From contig NC_013729.1 in NCBI RefSeq assembly GCF_000024345.1, forward strand, positions 6,448,001 through 6,512,000: a stretch of DNA of 64,000 nt, given 5' to 3'. Below are positions 37,250-46,084 of the stretch, piece after piece. Source of the DNA: Kribbella flavida DSM 17836. GTDB lineage: Bacteria; Actinomycetota; Actinomycetes; Propionibacteriales; Kribbellaceae. Below the pieces are notes generated by a model, which was not told where the DNA came from, searched no databases, and saw nothing but the letters and a program-made list of their open reading frames with translations. A program made the translations under genes and the position numbers. Positions within the stretch are counted from its first letter, which is position 1. Each line of letters begins with the position of its first letter.

Positions 37250-38361
37250 CTGTGTCCCAAGGATTGTTCGGCCCGCTCGATCATGCCGAGCAGGGCGGCG
37301 GTGAACTCGCGGTGGTGCTCGATCAGGCCGAGGTGCCCGCAGTTCTTCACCTCGACCAGTTCCGCTCCCGGCACGTGCCGGACGATCTGCTCGGAGTGCG
37401 CGAACGGTGTCAGGTGGTCGTTGTCGCCGCCGATCACCACGCACTCCACCTTCTGCAACGGCTCCAGCGCCCCGGTCTTGTCGTGCAGCGAGAAGATCGG
37501 GTAGAACTCCGCGATCACCGAGATCGGCGTCGCGGCGATCATCTCGTTGACGAACTCGGTGAACGCCGGCGGCACCTCGGAGCCGAACGAGTACTTGCGG
37601 GTCAGCAGGTAGCTGATGTCGGTCCCGGCCTTGCGGCTGCGCTCGACCACGTCCGGGATCCGGGCCAGCGCCGCGACGGTCGGGGTCGCCAGCGTGCGGA
37701 CCATCATGCCGATCCGGCCGGGCAGCGCGATCGGCACCCGGTCCAGGCCGCCGGCGCTGGTCGAGCACAGCCCGACCCCGATCACCCGGTCGCCGAACAG
37801 CTCCGGGTGCTGCTCGGCCAGCGCCATGATCGACATGCCGCCCATCGAGTGCCCGATCAGGACCACCGGCCCGCTCGGCGCGAACTTCTGCAGGATCCCG
37901 TACAGGTCGCGGCCGAGCTGGTCGATGCTGACGTTCTCCTTCGGCGACCGCCCGGACCGGCCGTGCGAGCGCTGGTCGTAGAAGACCATCGTGCCGATCC
38001 CGGCCAGGTCGCGGCGCTCGAAGTGCCAGCAGTCCATGTTCAGCCCGTAGCCGTGGGCGAAGATCAGCGTCAGGTCCTCGGGCATCGCGTCCTGGTTGCG
38101 CAGCTTGCGCCGCTGCGGCTCTTGCCGGCGGGACCGCTTCAGCGCGTCCACCTCGACGTACAGCTCGACGCCGTCGTCGGCGGTGAAGACGTGTGGCGTC
38201 CCGCGCAGCGACCCGAACGGCTCGGCCTCCAGCTGCGCACGCTGGCTGGACCGGCGACCGATCACCTGCCGCTCGACCGCGACGCCGGCCGCGGCACCGG
38301 CGGCCAGCACCCCGACCGCCGCGCCGATCAGGCCGGCGGTGCGCCCTGCCTTGGAGGCCAT
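37246..38361 (-). CDS. Alpha/beta hydrolase with N-terminal membrane segment
   Basis: 371 residues. A hydrophobic Ala/Gly-rich helix at about 9-28 (signal anchor), then a linker and an alpha/beta hydrolase core: LIFAHGYGLNMDCWHF, FYDQRSHGRSGRS, nucleophile in VLIGHSMGGMSIM, acid in VIGGDNDHLTP and His in NCGHLGLIEHH. Located between alr and tsaE as in mycobacteria and streptomycetes. Overlaps alr by one base (TGATG). Substrate not known. Confidence 0.88.
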   Translation of the reverse strand: MASKAGRTAGLIGAAVGVLAAGAAAGVAVERQVIGRRSSQRAQLEAEPFGSLRGTPHVFTADDGVELYVEVDALKRSRRQEPQRRKLRNQDAMPEDLTLIFAHGYGLNMDCWHFERRDLAGIGTMVFYDQRSHGRSGRSPKENVSIDQLGRDLYGILQKFAPSGPVVLIGHSMGGMSIMALAEQHPELFGDRVIGVGLCSTSAGGLDRVPIALPGRIGMMVRTLATPTVAALARIPDVVERSRKAGTDISYLLTRKYSFGSEVPPAFTEFVNEMIAATPISVIAEFYPIFSLHDKTGALEPLQKVECVVIGGDNDHLTPFAHSEQIVRHVPGAELVEVKNCGHLGLIEHHREFTAALLGMIERAEQSLGHR

Positions 38362-39512
38362 CAGCCGGTCACCTCGTTCACGTACCGGCGCGGGATCCGT
38401 GGCCCGAGCCGGGTGACGATCTCGTAGTTGATCGTGCCGGCCGCGTCGGCCCAGTCGTCGGCCGTCGGTTCGCCGTGGTCACCGGGCCCGAACAGGACGA
38501 CCTCGTCGCCGGCCGCGGCGTCGCCATCGTCCAGGTTGACCACGCACTGGTCCATGCAGATCCGGCCGACGACGCTGCGCCGTATGCCGTGCACCTGGAC
38601 CGGGGCGCCGTTCGAGGCGTGCCGCGGCAGGCCGTCGCCGTACCCGAGCGGGACCAGTCCGAGCGTCGACGGCTTCGGCGCGGTCCAGGTCAGCCCGTAC
38701 GAGACGCCCGCACCGGCCGGCACGCGCTTCGCCATCGCCAGCCGCGCGCGCAGCGTCATCGCCGGCCGCAGCCCCAGCTCCGCCGACGGCAGCGCATGCC
38801 CGAACGGGGACAACCCGTACGTCGCGATGCCGGGCCGGACCAGGTCGAAGTGCGTCTCCGGCAGCGCGAGCGTGCCGCCGGAGTTCGCCAGGTGCTTGAA
38901 GCCGGGGTCGACGCCGAGCGACTCGGCGACCGCGACGGCCGACTCGAAGGTCGCGACCTGCGCCTCGTTGACCGGGCTCTTCGGCTCGTCCGACGAGGCC
39001 AGGTGCGACCAGATCCCGGTGATCACGATCCGGCCGGTCTTCTGCTCCTTGAGCGCGGCCCTGATCAGCGTGGGCCACTCCTCGGGCACCGCGCCGCCGC
39101 GACCCAGCCCGGTGTCAATCTTCAGGTGCACGCGGGCCGGCCGGTCGGTCACCCCGGCGGCGAGCTCGTCGATCTCCCAGGGCGCGCCGGCGGACAGGTC
39201 GATGTCGTTGGCGATCGCCCGGGCGAGCGGCTCACCGGGAGTGGTCAGCCAGCAGAAGATCGGGCCGTTGTCGCCGGCGGCGCGCAGCTCCAGCGCCTCC
39301 TCCAGCACGGCGACGCCGATCCAGTCGGCACCGGCCTGGCGGGCGGCGCGGGCGACCGGCGCCATGCCGTGCCCGTAGCCGTCGGCCTTGACCACGGTCA
39401 TCAGCTCGGCCGAGCTCAGCCGCGCACGCAGCGCGGCGACGTTGTGACGGATCGCGGCGAGATCCACCACCGCTTCGGCGCGCACCATCGAAGGCTCCAC
39501 GGGGTCAGACAT
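38361..39512 (-). CDS. alr: Alanine racemase
   Basis: 383 residues, PLP enzyme making D-Ala for peptidoglycan. PLP Lys42 in VVKADGYGHGM; catalytic Tyr in GVSYGLTW; RICMDQCVVN in the C-terminal barrel domain. First gene of the alr-hydrolase-tsaE-tsaB-rimI-tsaD-GNAT operon; it starts 15 bases after the HAD gene. Confidence 0.97.
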   Translation of the reverse strand: MSDPVEPSMVRAEAVVDLAAIRHNVAALRARLSSAELMTVVKADGYGHGMAPVARAARQAGADWIGVAVLEEALELRAAGDNGPIFCWLTTPGEPLARAIANDIDLSAGAPWEIDELAAGVTDRPARVHLKIDTGLGRGGAVPEEWPTLIRAALKEQKTGRIVITGIWSHLASSDEPKSPVNEAQVATFESAVAVAESLGVDPGFKHLANSGGTLALPETHFDLVRPGIATYGLSPFGHALPSAELGLRPAMTLRARLAMAKRVPAGAGVSYGLTWTAPKPSTLGLVPLGYGDGLPRHASNGAPVQVHGIRRSVVGRICMDQCVVNLDDGDAAAGDEVVLFGPGDHGEPTADDWADAAGTINYEIVTRLGPRIPRRYVNEVTG

Positions 39513-39527
39513 AACCCTCCCAGTGTC

Positions 39528-40178
39528 TCAGGCAGCCTCGATGAGCGCGGGCAGGGCAGTCATCTGGTGGAACACCGCGTCGGCGCCGGCCAGTTTGGCC
39601 GGGTCCGTCATCGCGGCGTAGCCGAACACCGTCATCCCGGCGGCGTTGGCCGCGGCGACGCCGAGCGGGCTGTCCTCGACCACCACGCAGTCGTCCGGGG
39701 CGAAGCCGAGCGTGCCCGCGGCGTGCAGGAACAGGTCGGGCGCGGGCTTGCCGTGCGCGACGTCCTCGGAGCTGAAGATCCGCCCCTCGAACCGGTCCCG
39801 GAACCCGACCGTGGTCAGCGCGATGTGGATCCGCCGGTGCGTGCCCGACGAGGCCAGGCAGTACGGCGTACCGGTGGCGTCCAGGTGGTCGAGCACGTCG
39901 GCGACACCCTCGATCGCCCGCAGGTTCGCGAAGCCGTCGAAGAGGCGCTGGTGGTACCGGTCCTCCAGGTCGGCCGGCAGCGGGCGGCCGAGTCGTGCCT
40001 CCGCCTGCCGGCGCATCGACACCATGCTGCCGCCCATGAAGTCGCGAACGGCCTCGTCGAGCGTGTACGGCAGGCCCGCCTCGGTCAGCAGCTCGGCCAG
40101 GATGGTGTTGGCCAGCCGCTCGGAGTCCACCAGCACGCCGTCGTTGTCGAAGATCACCAGGCCGGTCACGCCCGGCAC
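39528..40178 (-). CDS. HAD-family phosphatase (beta-phosphoglucomutase-like)
   Basis: 216 residues. Motif I FDNDGVLVDSE at 10-20 (nucleophile Asp11, acid Asp13), motif II CLASSGTHRR, motif III Lys in HGKPAPDLF, motif IV VVEDSPLGVAAANAAGM. The cap domain type and DNDGV variant fit phosphoglycolate/sugar phosphatases of subfamily IA. GTG at 40178 used; a GTG at 40169 is equally plausible. Between alr and lysR on the same strand. Confidence 0.85.
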   Translation of the reverse strand: MPGVTGLVIFDNDGVLVDSERLANTILAELLTEAGLPYTLDEAVRDFMGGSMVSMRRQAEARLGRPLPADLEDRYHQRLFDGFANLRAIEGVADVLDHLDATGTPYCLASSGTHRRIHIALTTVGFRDRFEGRIFSSEDVAHGKPAPDLFLHAAGTLGFAPDDCVVVEDSPLGVAAANAAGMTVFGYAAMTDPAKLAGADAVFHQMTALPALIEAA

Positions 40179-40179
40179 C

Positions 40180-41076
40180 TTACAAAACCTCGCGCGGGCC
40201 GGTTCGCAGTGCCTCGACGGCGGCCGCCACCGCGGGGTTGCCGGTGAGCTCCGCCCGCAGGATCGCGCTCACCCGACGGCGGGGCGAGCTGCGAACGGCC
40301 AGGGCACGGACGTGTGGGTTGGGGGCGGCGGTGAGAGCGAGCTGCGGCAGCAGCGTGACGGCCAGCCCTTCGGCCACCAGGCGCTGGACGACCACATAGT
40401 CGTCGGTGCGGTGCCGCACGTCCGGGACGAAACCGGCCTCGGCGGTCGCACTCACCAGATGCTCTTCGCACCGCGGGCATCCCGCGATCCACCGCTCGTC
40501 GGCGAGCTCGGCCAGGTCGATCGCCCGCTTCCGGCCCGCCAGCCGATGATCCGCGGGCACCACAGCCCTGAGGTCGTCCTCGAAGAGCACGACCTCCAGC
40601 AGATCACCTCCAGTGGCCGCGGTGCGGTGGTGCGTGAAGGTCAGCGCCAGGTCGACCTCGCCCGAAAGCACCTGATCACGCGCCTCCGGGGGTTCGGCTT
40701 CGGTGAGGCGTACGTCGAGATCGGGCGCGCTGGTCGCGAGCTCGGCCAGCAGCGGCGGGACGAGCACGGCCGCCGCGGACGGGAAGGCGACCAGCCTCAG
40801 CGAGCCCTTCCGCAGACTCGCCAGCTCCTGCAGCTCCGCCTCGGCCGCGCCCAGCCGGGCCGCCAGCGCGTCCGCGTGCCCGAGCAGCACCGACCCCGCT
40901 TCGGTGAGGGTGATGCCGCGCGCCGAACGCAGGATGAGCGGAAGTCCTACCTCGCGCTCGAGCCGCTGCATGTGCTGGCTGACAGCCGGCTGCGTCCAGC
41001 CGAGAGCGGTCGCCGCCCGGGACAGCGACCCGAGCCGCGCCACCTCACGGAAGATCAGCACCCGACGGGGATCCAC
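40180..41076 (-). CDS. LysR-family transcriptional regulator
   Basis: 298 residues from the GTG at 41076 (a GTG at 41100 would add eight). N-terminal winged HTH, residues about 18-37 (LSRAATALGWTQPAVSQHMQ). The effector domain contains FPSAAAVLVPPLLAEL. Divergent from a PLP enzyme gene with a 77-base shared promoter, the classic LysR layout, so it probably controls that gene. Near-palindrome AAGC-CTA-GCTT around 41084-41094 could be part of its site. Confidence 0.87.
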   Translation of the reverse strand: MDPRRVLIFREVARLGSLSRAATALGWTQPAVSQHMQRLEREVGLPLILRSARGITLTEAGSVLLGHADALAARLGAAEAELQELASLRKGSLRLVAFPSAAAVLVPPLLAELATSAPDLDVRLTEAEPPEARDQVLSGEVDLALTFTHHRTAATGGDLLEVVLFEDDLRAVVPADHRLAGRKRAIDLAELADERWIAGCPRCEEHLVSATAEAGFVPDVRHRTDDYVVVQRLVAEGLAVTLLPQLALTAAPNPHVRALAVRSSPRRRVSAILRAELTGNPAVAAAVEALRTGPREVL

Positions 41077-41153
41077 GGACCCAAGCCTAGCTTTGGTCAC
41101 CTCCGAGCAAGACGCTCTTCCGTTTGAGCTGTGACGAGGCCGACCCTGGACAT

Positions 41154-42215
41154 ATGCTCACCATCGCCGAAGCCCGGAGCGAGTTCGCCCCCACCGTCAT
41201 CTACCTGAACACCGCCACCCTCGGCCTGCCCCCGCAGCGCAGCCGCGAAGCCCTCCAGCAGGCGTTGACCGACTGGCAGAACGGCACTGCCAACCCCCAG
41301 CAGTACGACGAACCCGTACGCCGCGCCAGGGCGGCGTACGGGGAGCTGGTGCGGGTGGACCCGAGCCTGATCGCGTGCGGGAGCCAGGTGTCGGGGTTCG
41401 TCGGACTGGTCGCCCAGTGGCTGCCGCTCGGTGGCGAGGTGCTGGTCGCGGAAGGGGAGTTCACCAGTCTCACCTTCCCGTTCCTCGCGCTCGGGCACCG
41501 GGTGCGCGAGGTGCCGCTGGAACGGCTGGCCGACGAGGTCCGGCCGTCGACAGCGCTGGTCGCCGTGTCCGCGGTGCAGTCCGCGGATGGCCGCGTCGCC
41601 GACCTGGAGGCGTTGCGGGCGACCGGCGTACGGGTGCTGCTGGACACCACCCAGGCGGTCGGCTGGTTGCCGATCGACGCGTCGCAGTACGCGTTCACCG
41701 TCGCCGGCGGCTACAAGTGGATGCTCACGCCGCGCGGCACCGCGTTCTTCACCCTCCAGCCGGAACTCGTCGACGAGCTCACCCCGATCAACGCGAACTG
41801 GTACGCCGGAACCGATCCGTGGAACAGCATCTACGGCTCGCCCCTGCGGCTGGCCGCCGACGCCCGGCGCTTCGACCTCTCCCCTGCCTGGCACGCGTGG
41901 ATCGCCGCCGCTCCCTCGCTCGAGCTGCTCCGCGACATCGGCACCGACGCCCTGCACGCGCACAGCACCAGCTTGGCCGACACCTTCCGCGACACCGTCG
42001 GCCTGGACGGGCCGAGCAACTCGTCCGCAATCGTCTCCGCGGTCGCCGACGACGAGGTCCCCCGGTTGATGGCCGAGGCCGGCATCGTCGGCTCGGTCCG
42101 GGCCGGCCGGCTGCGGCTCTCCTTCCACCTCTCCACCAGTACGGCGGACGTCGAGCGCGCCTCGTCGGTGTTGCGCGGTCACCTGCAACGCGGAGGTGCG
42201 CAGCGGCGTCCGTAG
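41154..42215 (+). CDS. Aminotransferase class V-fold PLP enzyme
   Basis: 353 residues. Resembles class V (cysteine-desulfurase/kynureninase-like) enzymes: YLNTATLGLPP at the start, VLLDTTQAVGW with the PLP Asp, and FTVAGGYKWMLTPRGTAF with the Schiff-base Lys. No Cys loop typical of sulfur transfer. Divergent from LysR. Substrate unknown. ATG at 41154 preceded by CATATG. Confidence 0.85.
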   Translation: MLTIAEARSEFAPTVIYLNTATLGLPPQRSREALQQALTDWQNGTANPQQYDEPVRRARAAYGELVRVDPSLIACGSQVSGFVGLVAQWLPLGGEVLVAEGEFTSLTFPFLALGHRVREVPLERLADEVRPSTALVAVSAVQSADGRVADLEALRATGVRVLLDTTQAVGWLPIDASQYAFTVAGGYKWMLTPRGTAFFTLQPELVDELTPINANWYAGTDPWNSIYGSPLRLAADARRFDLSPAWHAWIAAAPSLELLRDIGTDALHAHSTSLADTFRDTVGLDGPSNSSAIVSAVADDEVPRLMAEAGIVGSVRAGRLRLSFHLSTSTADVERASSVLRGHLQRGGAQRRP

Positions 42216-42218
42216 GGT

Positions 42219-43001
42219 GTGAGGACATCGATGAGCGCCGTAGCCACCGCCGGATTGCTTGCCCTGCTGCTGAGCGCATGCGGGGACGAGTCGGGCGCCG
42301 GCGGGTCAGCCACCCTCAGCGGCAAGACGTACCTGTCGCTCGCGGTGACCGAGGACGGCAAGCCGAAGAAGCTGGCGCCGAACACCAGGATCCGGCTGGA
42401 GTTCCTGGACGACGGCCGCCTGGCGGCCACCGCGGGCTGCAACTCGATCGGCGGCAAGGCCCGCACCGGCGGCGGGAAGCTGTCGGTCGACGAGCTGGCG
42501 GTCACCGAGATGGGGTGCGACGCGCCGCGGCACGCTCAGGACACCTGGCTGGTGCAGCTGCTGCAGAGCGATCCGTCCTGGACGACGGAAGCGGACAAGC
42601 TCACGATCACCTCGGGCAGCACCGTGCTGCAGTTGCAGGACCGCGAGACCGCCACGCCGGACGTCGCTCTCGACGGGACCAGGTGGACGCTGGACACCGT
42701 GATCACCGGCGAGCTCGCCTCGACGCCCGGCGCGGCCAACGCCCACCTGACCATCAGCGGTGAGCGAGTGACCGGGGCCACCGGCTGCAACGAGCTGCAG
42801 GGCATCGTCGCCCGCTCCGGCGACAAGCTGACCTTCGGCGAGCTCGGCACCACCCGTCGCGCCTGCGACGGTGACGCCGCCGCGCTGGAGAAGACGATGC
42901 TGAGCACGCTGAACAGCGAGGTCAGCTACAGTATCGAGGCCAACCGGCTGAGGCTCCGCAAGGCCGATGGCAGCGGCCTCGACTTCACCGCCGCCCGCTG
43001 A
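42219..43001 (+). CDS. META-domain lipoprotein
   Basis: 260 residues. Signal peptide ending in LLLSACG lipobox (Cys at about residue 21), so a membrane-anchored lipoprotein. Two META/HslJ domains: GKTYLSLAVTEDGKP...ATAGCNSIGGKARTG and LDGTRWTLDTVITG...ATGCNELQGIV, each with a conserved GCN. GTG start, four bases after the PLP gene. Its 3' end overlaps the convergent deacetylase by 17 bases. HslJ is linked to novobiocin/heat resistance in E. coli; here the role is unknown. Confidence 0.88.
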   Translation: MRTSMSAVATAGLLALLLSACGDESGAGGSATLSGKTYLSLAVTEDGKPKKLAPNTRIRLEFLDDGRLAATAGCNSIGGKARTGGGKLSVDELAVTEMGCDAPRHAQDTWLVQLLQSDPSWTTEADKLTITSGSTVLQLQDRETATPDVALDGTRWTLDTVITGELASTPGAANAHLTISGERVTGATGCNELQGIVARSGDKLTFGELGTTRRACDGDAAALEKTMLSTLNSEVSYSIEANRLRLRKADGSGLDFTAAR

Positions 43002-45978
43002 GCCGTACGTCGAAGGCCTGCACCTCGTCCCGGGCAGTCTCGTACGACACGAGCAGCCGGCCGTCGGTCCGGAGGCGCGCGAGCTGGGCCGCGGTCAACG
43101 GCACCGACCAGCGCTGAACCCCTCTGGTCAGCTCTCGCGACGACTGCTTCACCAGGTGACCACTCATGTCCGGGGACCAGGGCGGGATGCCGCCATCGGT
43201 CACCGCGCACGGCGTCAAGCCGTAGTTCGGCGGCGGGTCGGTGGTGCAGCTCGTCGTGTAGACGGGGATCGCAGCCAGGTCACCGGTGGTGAGGAAGAGT
43301 CGCGCGGTGCCCGGACCACTTGCCAGGGTGTAGACGTCGAGCGCGCCGCGGCGCAGTCCGGCGTACAGGATCTTCAGGTCGTCGGTGGGGACACGGCCGG
43401 AGATGGGGACGCCGTTGCGGGCGGACTGAGCGATGGTCTGGGGCGACAGGGCGCCGTTGAGGTTGGGGCTCGACACGTCGGGCGGTGCCGGGGTGGTCGG
43501 GCGGCCGGCGGGTGGCGTGTAGCCGGGCAGCGTGGCCTTGCCCCAGCGGTACGGGTCGGACTGGACGGACCCGAGCGCGGACCAGCCGAGCCGGGTGCTC
43601 TGGTCGATGTGCCGCAGCGTGGTGGTGCCCGGCGCCGAGGTGTCGTCGTTGTCGTACGGCGTGAGGTTCAGCCCGAGGTTCGCCGGGTCGACGGCCGCCG
43701 GCAGGGTGGCGAGCGGGATCTTCACCTCCAGGTCGTAGCCGGTGTAGCCGTGCGGCACGGTCGTCTCGTTGCTGCCGACCCAGCGCGCGGTCGACGCGAC
43801 CTGGACGCCGGGCGCGTTGCCGGTGTCGAGCGAGCCGCTGGAGTAGCCCTGGTGGTTGTCGGCGTCCCGGGACCAGCACGGCCCGTTGCCGCGGGCCGGG
43901 TCGTCGCTGAACGGGAAGATGCCGAGCTTGAAGGTGTTCGCGGTGTCCATCAGTGCCTGCGACGCGGTGCCGCGCGGGTCGAGCAGGATCTCCACCGAGT
44001 CGGCCTGCCAGTGCCCGACGCACTCGGCCGGTTTCACGGCGTACGACTGGTAGTCGTCGCGGACGTGCACGAAGAAGTAGAGCGCGTCGCCGGACCAGCT
44101 GACCTTGGCGGTGCTGCCCTCGCCGGTGGCGGAGACGCCGCAGTCATCGACGCCGGTGCAAGTGGACGCGCCCTGCCAGATCCGGCCGAGGTCGAGGGTC
44201 GGCCCCGGGTACTCGCCGGCGTCGGCCTTGCCGTCGACGACCGGCGCGGCGGTGGACTTGGCGATGGCCGTGGTCGGCACGATCGACAGCGTCAGGGTCT
44301 CACTGCCCGAGCCGCCGGTGAAGCTCGTGGTGATCGGGACGGACACGTTCTGCGTCGCGGGCAACGCGGTGTCGGTGTTGGTGACCTTGAAGGTGACCGT
44401 GGTGTCCGCGCCCGGCGCCACGGTCGGGTAGGGCTTGGTGGTGGCGTCGGCGGTGAAGTTCGGCGGCAGGTCGAGCGTGACGGACCCGTTCTGCGGAGTG
44501 GCCGACCAGTTGTGCACGACCACCGGTATGTCGAGCGTGCGGCCGACCCCGATCGACTGGATCGCGGCGGACCGGCCGAGCCGGGAAGCCTGCGGGGCCA
44601 CGGTTTCCAGCCACTGGTCGTACTCCTGCCAGTTGCCCCAGCGCTGGAACCGGCCCTCGGCGGGAGAGACGATCCGGACGACGTTGTCGGTGTAGCCGGA
44701 GGCCTTCGCGGTGGTGTAGCGGGCGGAGATCTTGGCGAGCTGGTTGACCGGCGCGGTCGCGGACGGCGTGACCGTGAAGGTGAGCGCGGCCTCCGAACGG
44801 CGCGGCACCTGGCGCGGACCGTCGACCGACCAGCCTGCCGGGACCGTCAGCTTCACGTTGCCCTCGGCAAGGTTTCCGCGCGGGGCCCGGAGGTGCACGG
44901 TGGCCTGGAACGGTTCGCCCGCGACGTTGGCGAAACGGGAGAAGGTCAGGTACTGCAGCGTGCCGGCCGGCAAGCCGCCGGGGTCCGGCTCGGTCGCGCC
45001 GAACAGGATCGCGTCGTCCCGGCCGGCCTGCGGATTGGGCGTGCCGTCCTCGAGGACGTTGGGCTGGAACGGCACGAACGACTGGGTCATCGCGAACCGG
45101 GAGCAGGCCGGGGCGGACGTGCCCTTGAACATCACCCGGCTCTGCGTCGGGTAGGCCGCGCGACCTTCCTCGGCCACCTGCTGCCAGATCTTCGCCGATC
45201 CGGCCGGACGGCCCTGCAGGTTGCCGGCCGGCCACGTGTACGGGGAGTCGTAGCCGGTCCAGACCCCGGCGACGGTGTCCGGGCCGCTCGGCACGAAACC
45301 GGTGGTGCAGTGCGCGGCGGTCGTCGTACCGCCGGTGCCTGCCGTGCTGCCGCCGGAGAAGACCTTCTTCACCTGCCAGGTGCTCAGCGCGTCCGGACCG
45401 CGGAGCTGCTCGGGGAACTTGGTCGGGTCCGCCGCGGCGAGCACGCCCTCCCAGATCAGCCGGCCCGCCTGCTGGTGGTTGCCGTGCCCGGCGTTCAGGG
45501 TCGGGGTGAACCCGAGGTAGATCTCCGGCTGCGTCGTGCGGATCACCCGGGTGACGCGGCGCAGGGTCTCCTGCTCGTCCCAGAAGTACTGCGTCAGCGG
45601 CGCGCTCTGGTTGTAGAAGAAGTCGATCCGGTCCAGGTTGAAGATGTCGACGGTGCCGGACCGGTAGTGGGCGACCCGGTCCTCGTTCTCCCGCCGCAGG
45701 CCCAGCTCCGGGCCGAGCTCGGTGCCGACCGCGTTGCCGCCGCCCTCACCGCGGGTCACCATGATGACGCCGCACTTCACGCCGTACCGCTGGTGCCACA
45801 CCCCGCACGGCCCGATGATGCTGGTGTCGTCGTCCGGGTGCGCCCACTCCCCCATCACGTGGATCTTGGTCTCCGGGTCCGCCACGTACGGCGGCGGCGC
45901 CGACCTGGCCTGCGCTGTCACCGGCAATCCCGCGACAAGCAGCAGAACCGCGATCACCAGAACACCAAGACGCTTCAT
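42985..45978 (-). CDS. Large secreted PIG-L deacetylase with carbohydrate-binding-like domain
   Basis: 997 residues. Signal peptide at 1-24 (MKRLGVLVIAVLLLVAG). PIG-L/LmbE deacetylase domain up to about 330: zinc motif EWAHPDDD at 44-51, RRENEDRV, and the NAGHGNHQQAG His. Next come NEW3/alpha-galactosidase-associated-like beta domains (FQATVHLRAPRG, TVAPGADTTVTFKVTN). From about 540 a CBM9-type ligand-binding domain begins (PVVDGKADAGEYPG...VKVSWSGDALYFFVHVRDD). Likely removes N-acetyl from an extracellular glycan or glycolipid. ATG at 45978; preceding frame is non-coding. Confidence 0.88.
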   Translation of the reverse strand: MKRLGVLVIAVLLLVAGLPVTAQARSAPPPYVADPETKIHVMGEWAHPDDDTSIIGPCGVWHQRYGVKCGVIMVTRGEGGGNAVGTELGPELGLRRENEDRVAHYRSGTVDIFNLDRIDFFYNQSAPLTQYFWDEQETLRRVTRVIRTTQPEIYLGFTPTLNAGHGNHQQAGRLIWEGVLAAADPTKFPEQLRGPDALSTWQVKKVFSGGSTAGTGGTTTAAHCTTGFVPSGPDTVAGVWTGYDSPYTWPAGNLQGRPAGSAKIWQQVAEEGRAAYPTQSRVMFKGTSAPACSRFAMTQSFVPFQPNVLEDGTPNPQAGRDDAILFGATEPDPGGLPAGTLQYLTFSRFANVAGEPFQATVHLRAPRGNLAEGNVKLTVPAGWSVDGPRQVPRRSEAALTFTVTPSATAPVNQLAKISARYTTAKASGYTDNVVRIVSPAEGRFQRWGNWQEYDQWLETVAPQASRLGRSAAIQSIGVGRTLDIPVVVHNWSATPQNGSVTLDLPPNFTADATTKPYPTVAPGADTTVTFKVTNTDTALPATQNVSVPITTSFTGGSGSETLTLSIVPTTAIAKSTAAPVVDGKADAGEYPGPTLDLGRIWQGASTCTGVDDCGVSATGEGSTAKVSWSGDALYFFVHVRDDYQSYAVKPAECVGHWQADSVEILLDPRGTASQALMDTANTFKLGIFPFSDDPARGNGPCWSRDADNHQGYSSGSLDTGNAPGVQVASTARWVGSNETTVPHGYTGYDLEVKIPLATLPAAVDPANLGLNLTPYDNDDTSAPGTTTLRHIDQSTRLGWSALGSVQSDPYRWGKATLPGYTPPAGRPTTPAPPDVSSPNLNGALSPQTIAQSARNGVPISGRVPTDDLKILYAGLRRGALDVYTLASGPGTARLFLTTGDLAAIPVYTTSCTTDPPPNYGLTPCAVTDGGIPPWSPDMSGHLVKQSSRELTRGVQRWSVPLTAAQLARLRTDGRLLVSYETARDEVQAFDVRLSGRR

Positions 45979-46084
45979 GCGGACTCCTAGGGCGGTGGAG
46001 GACCAGCCCCTCCGTCCTATCCGCCCGGCCGCCGGGCCGCAACACCAAGGGCGCGCCGAACCGCGGGAAACCGCGAAGCGCGCG

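Noticed and set aside
42967..45990. 1007-codon plus-strand open frame
   Set aside because: Antisense to the PIG-L deacetylase; composition is Arg/Gly/Val-rich with no motifs, the usual mirror frame of a high-GC gene.
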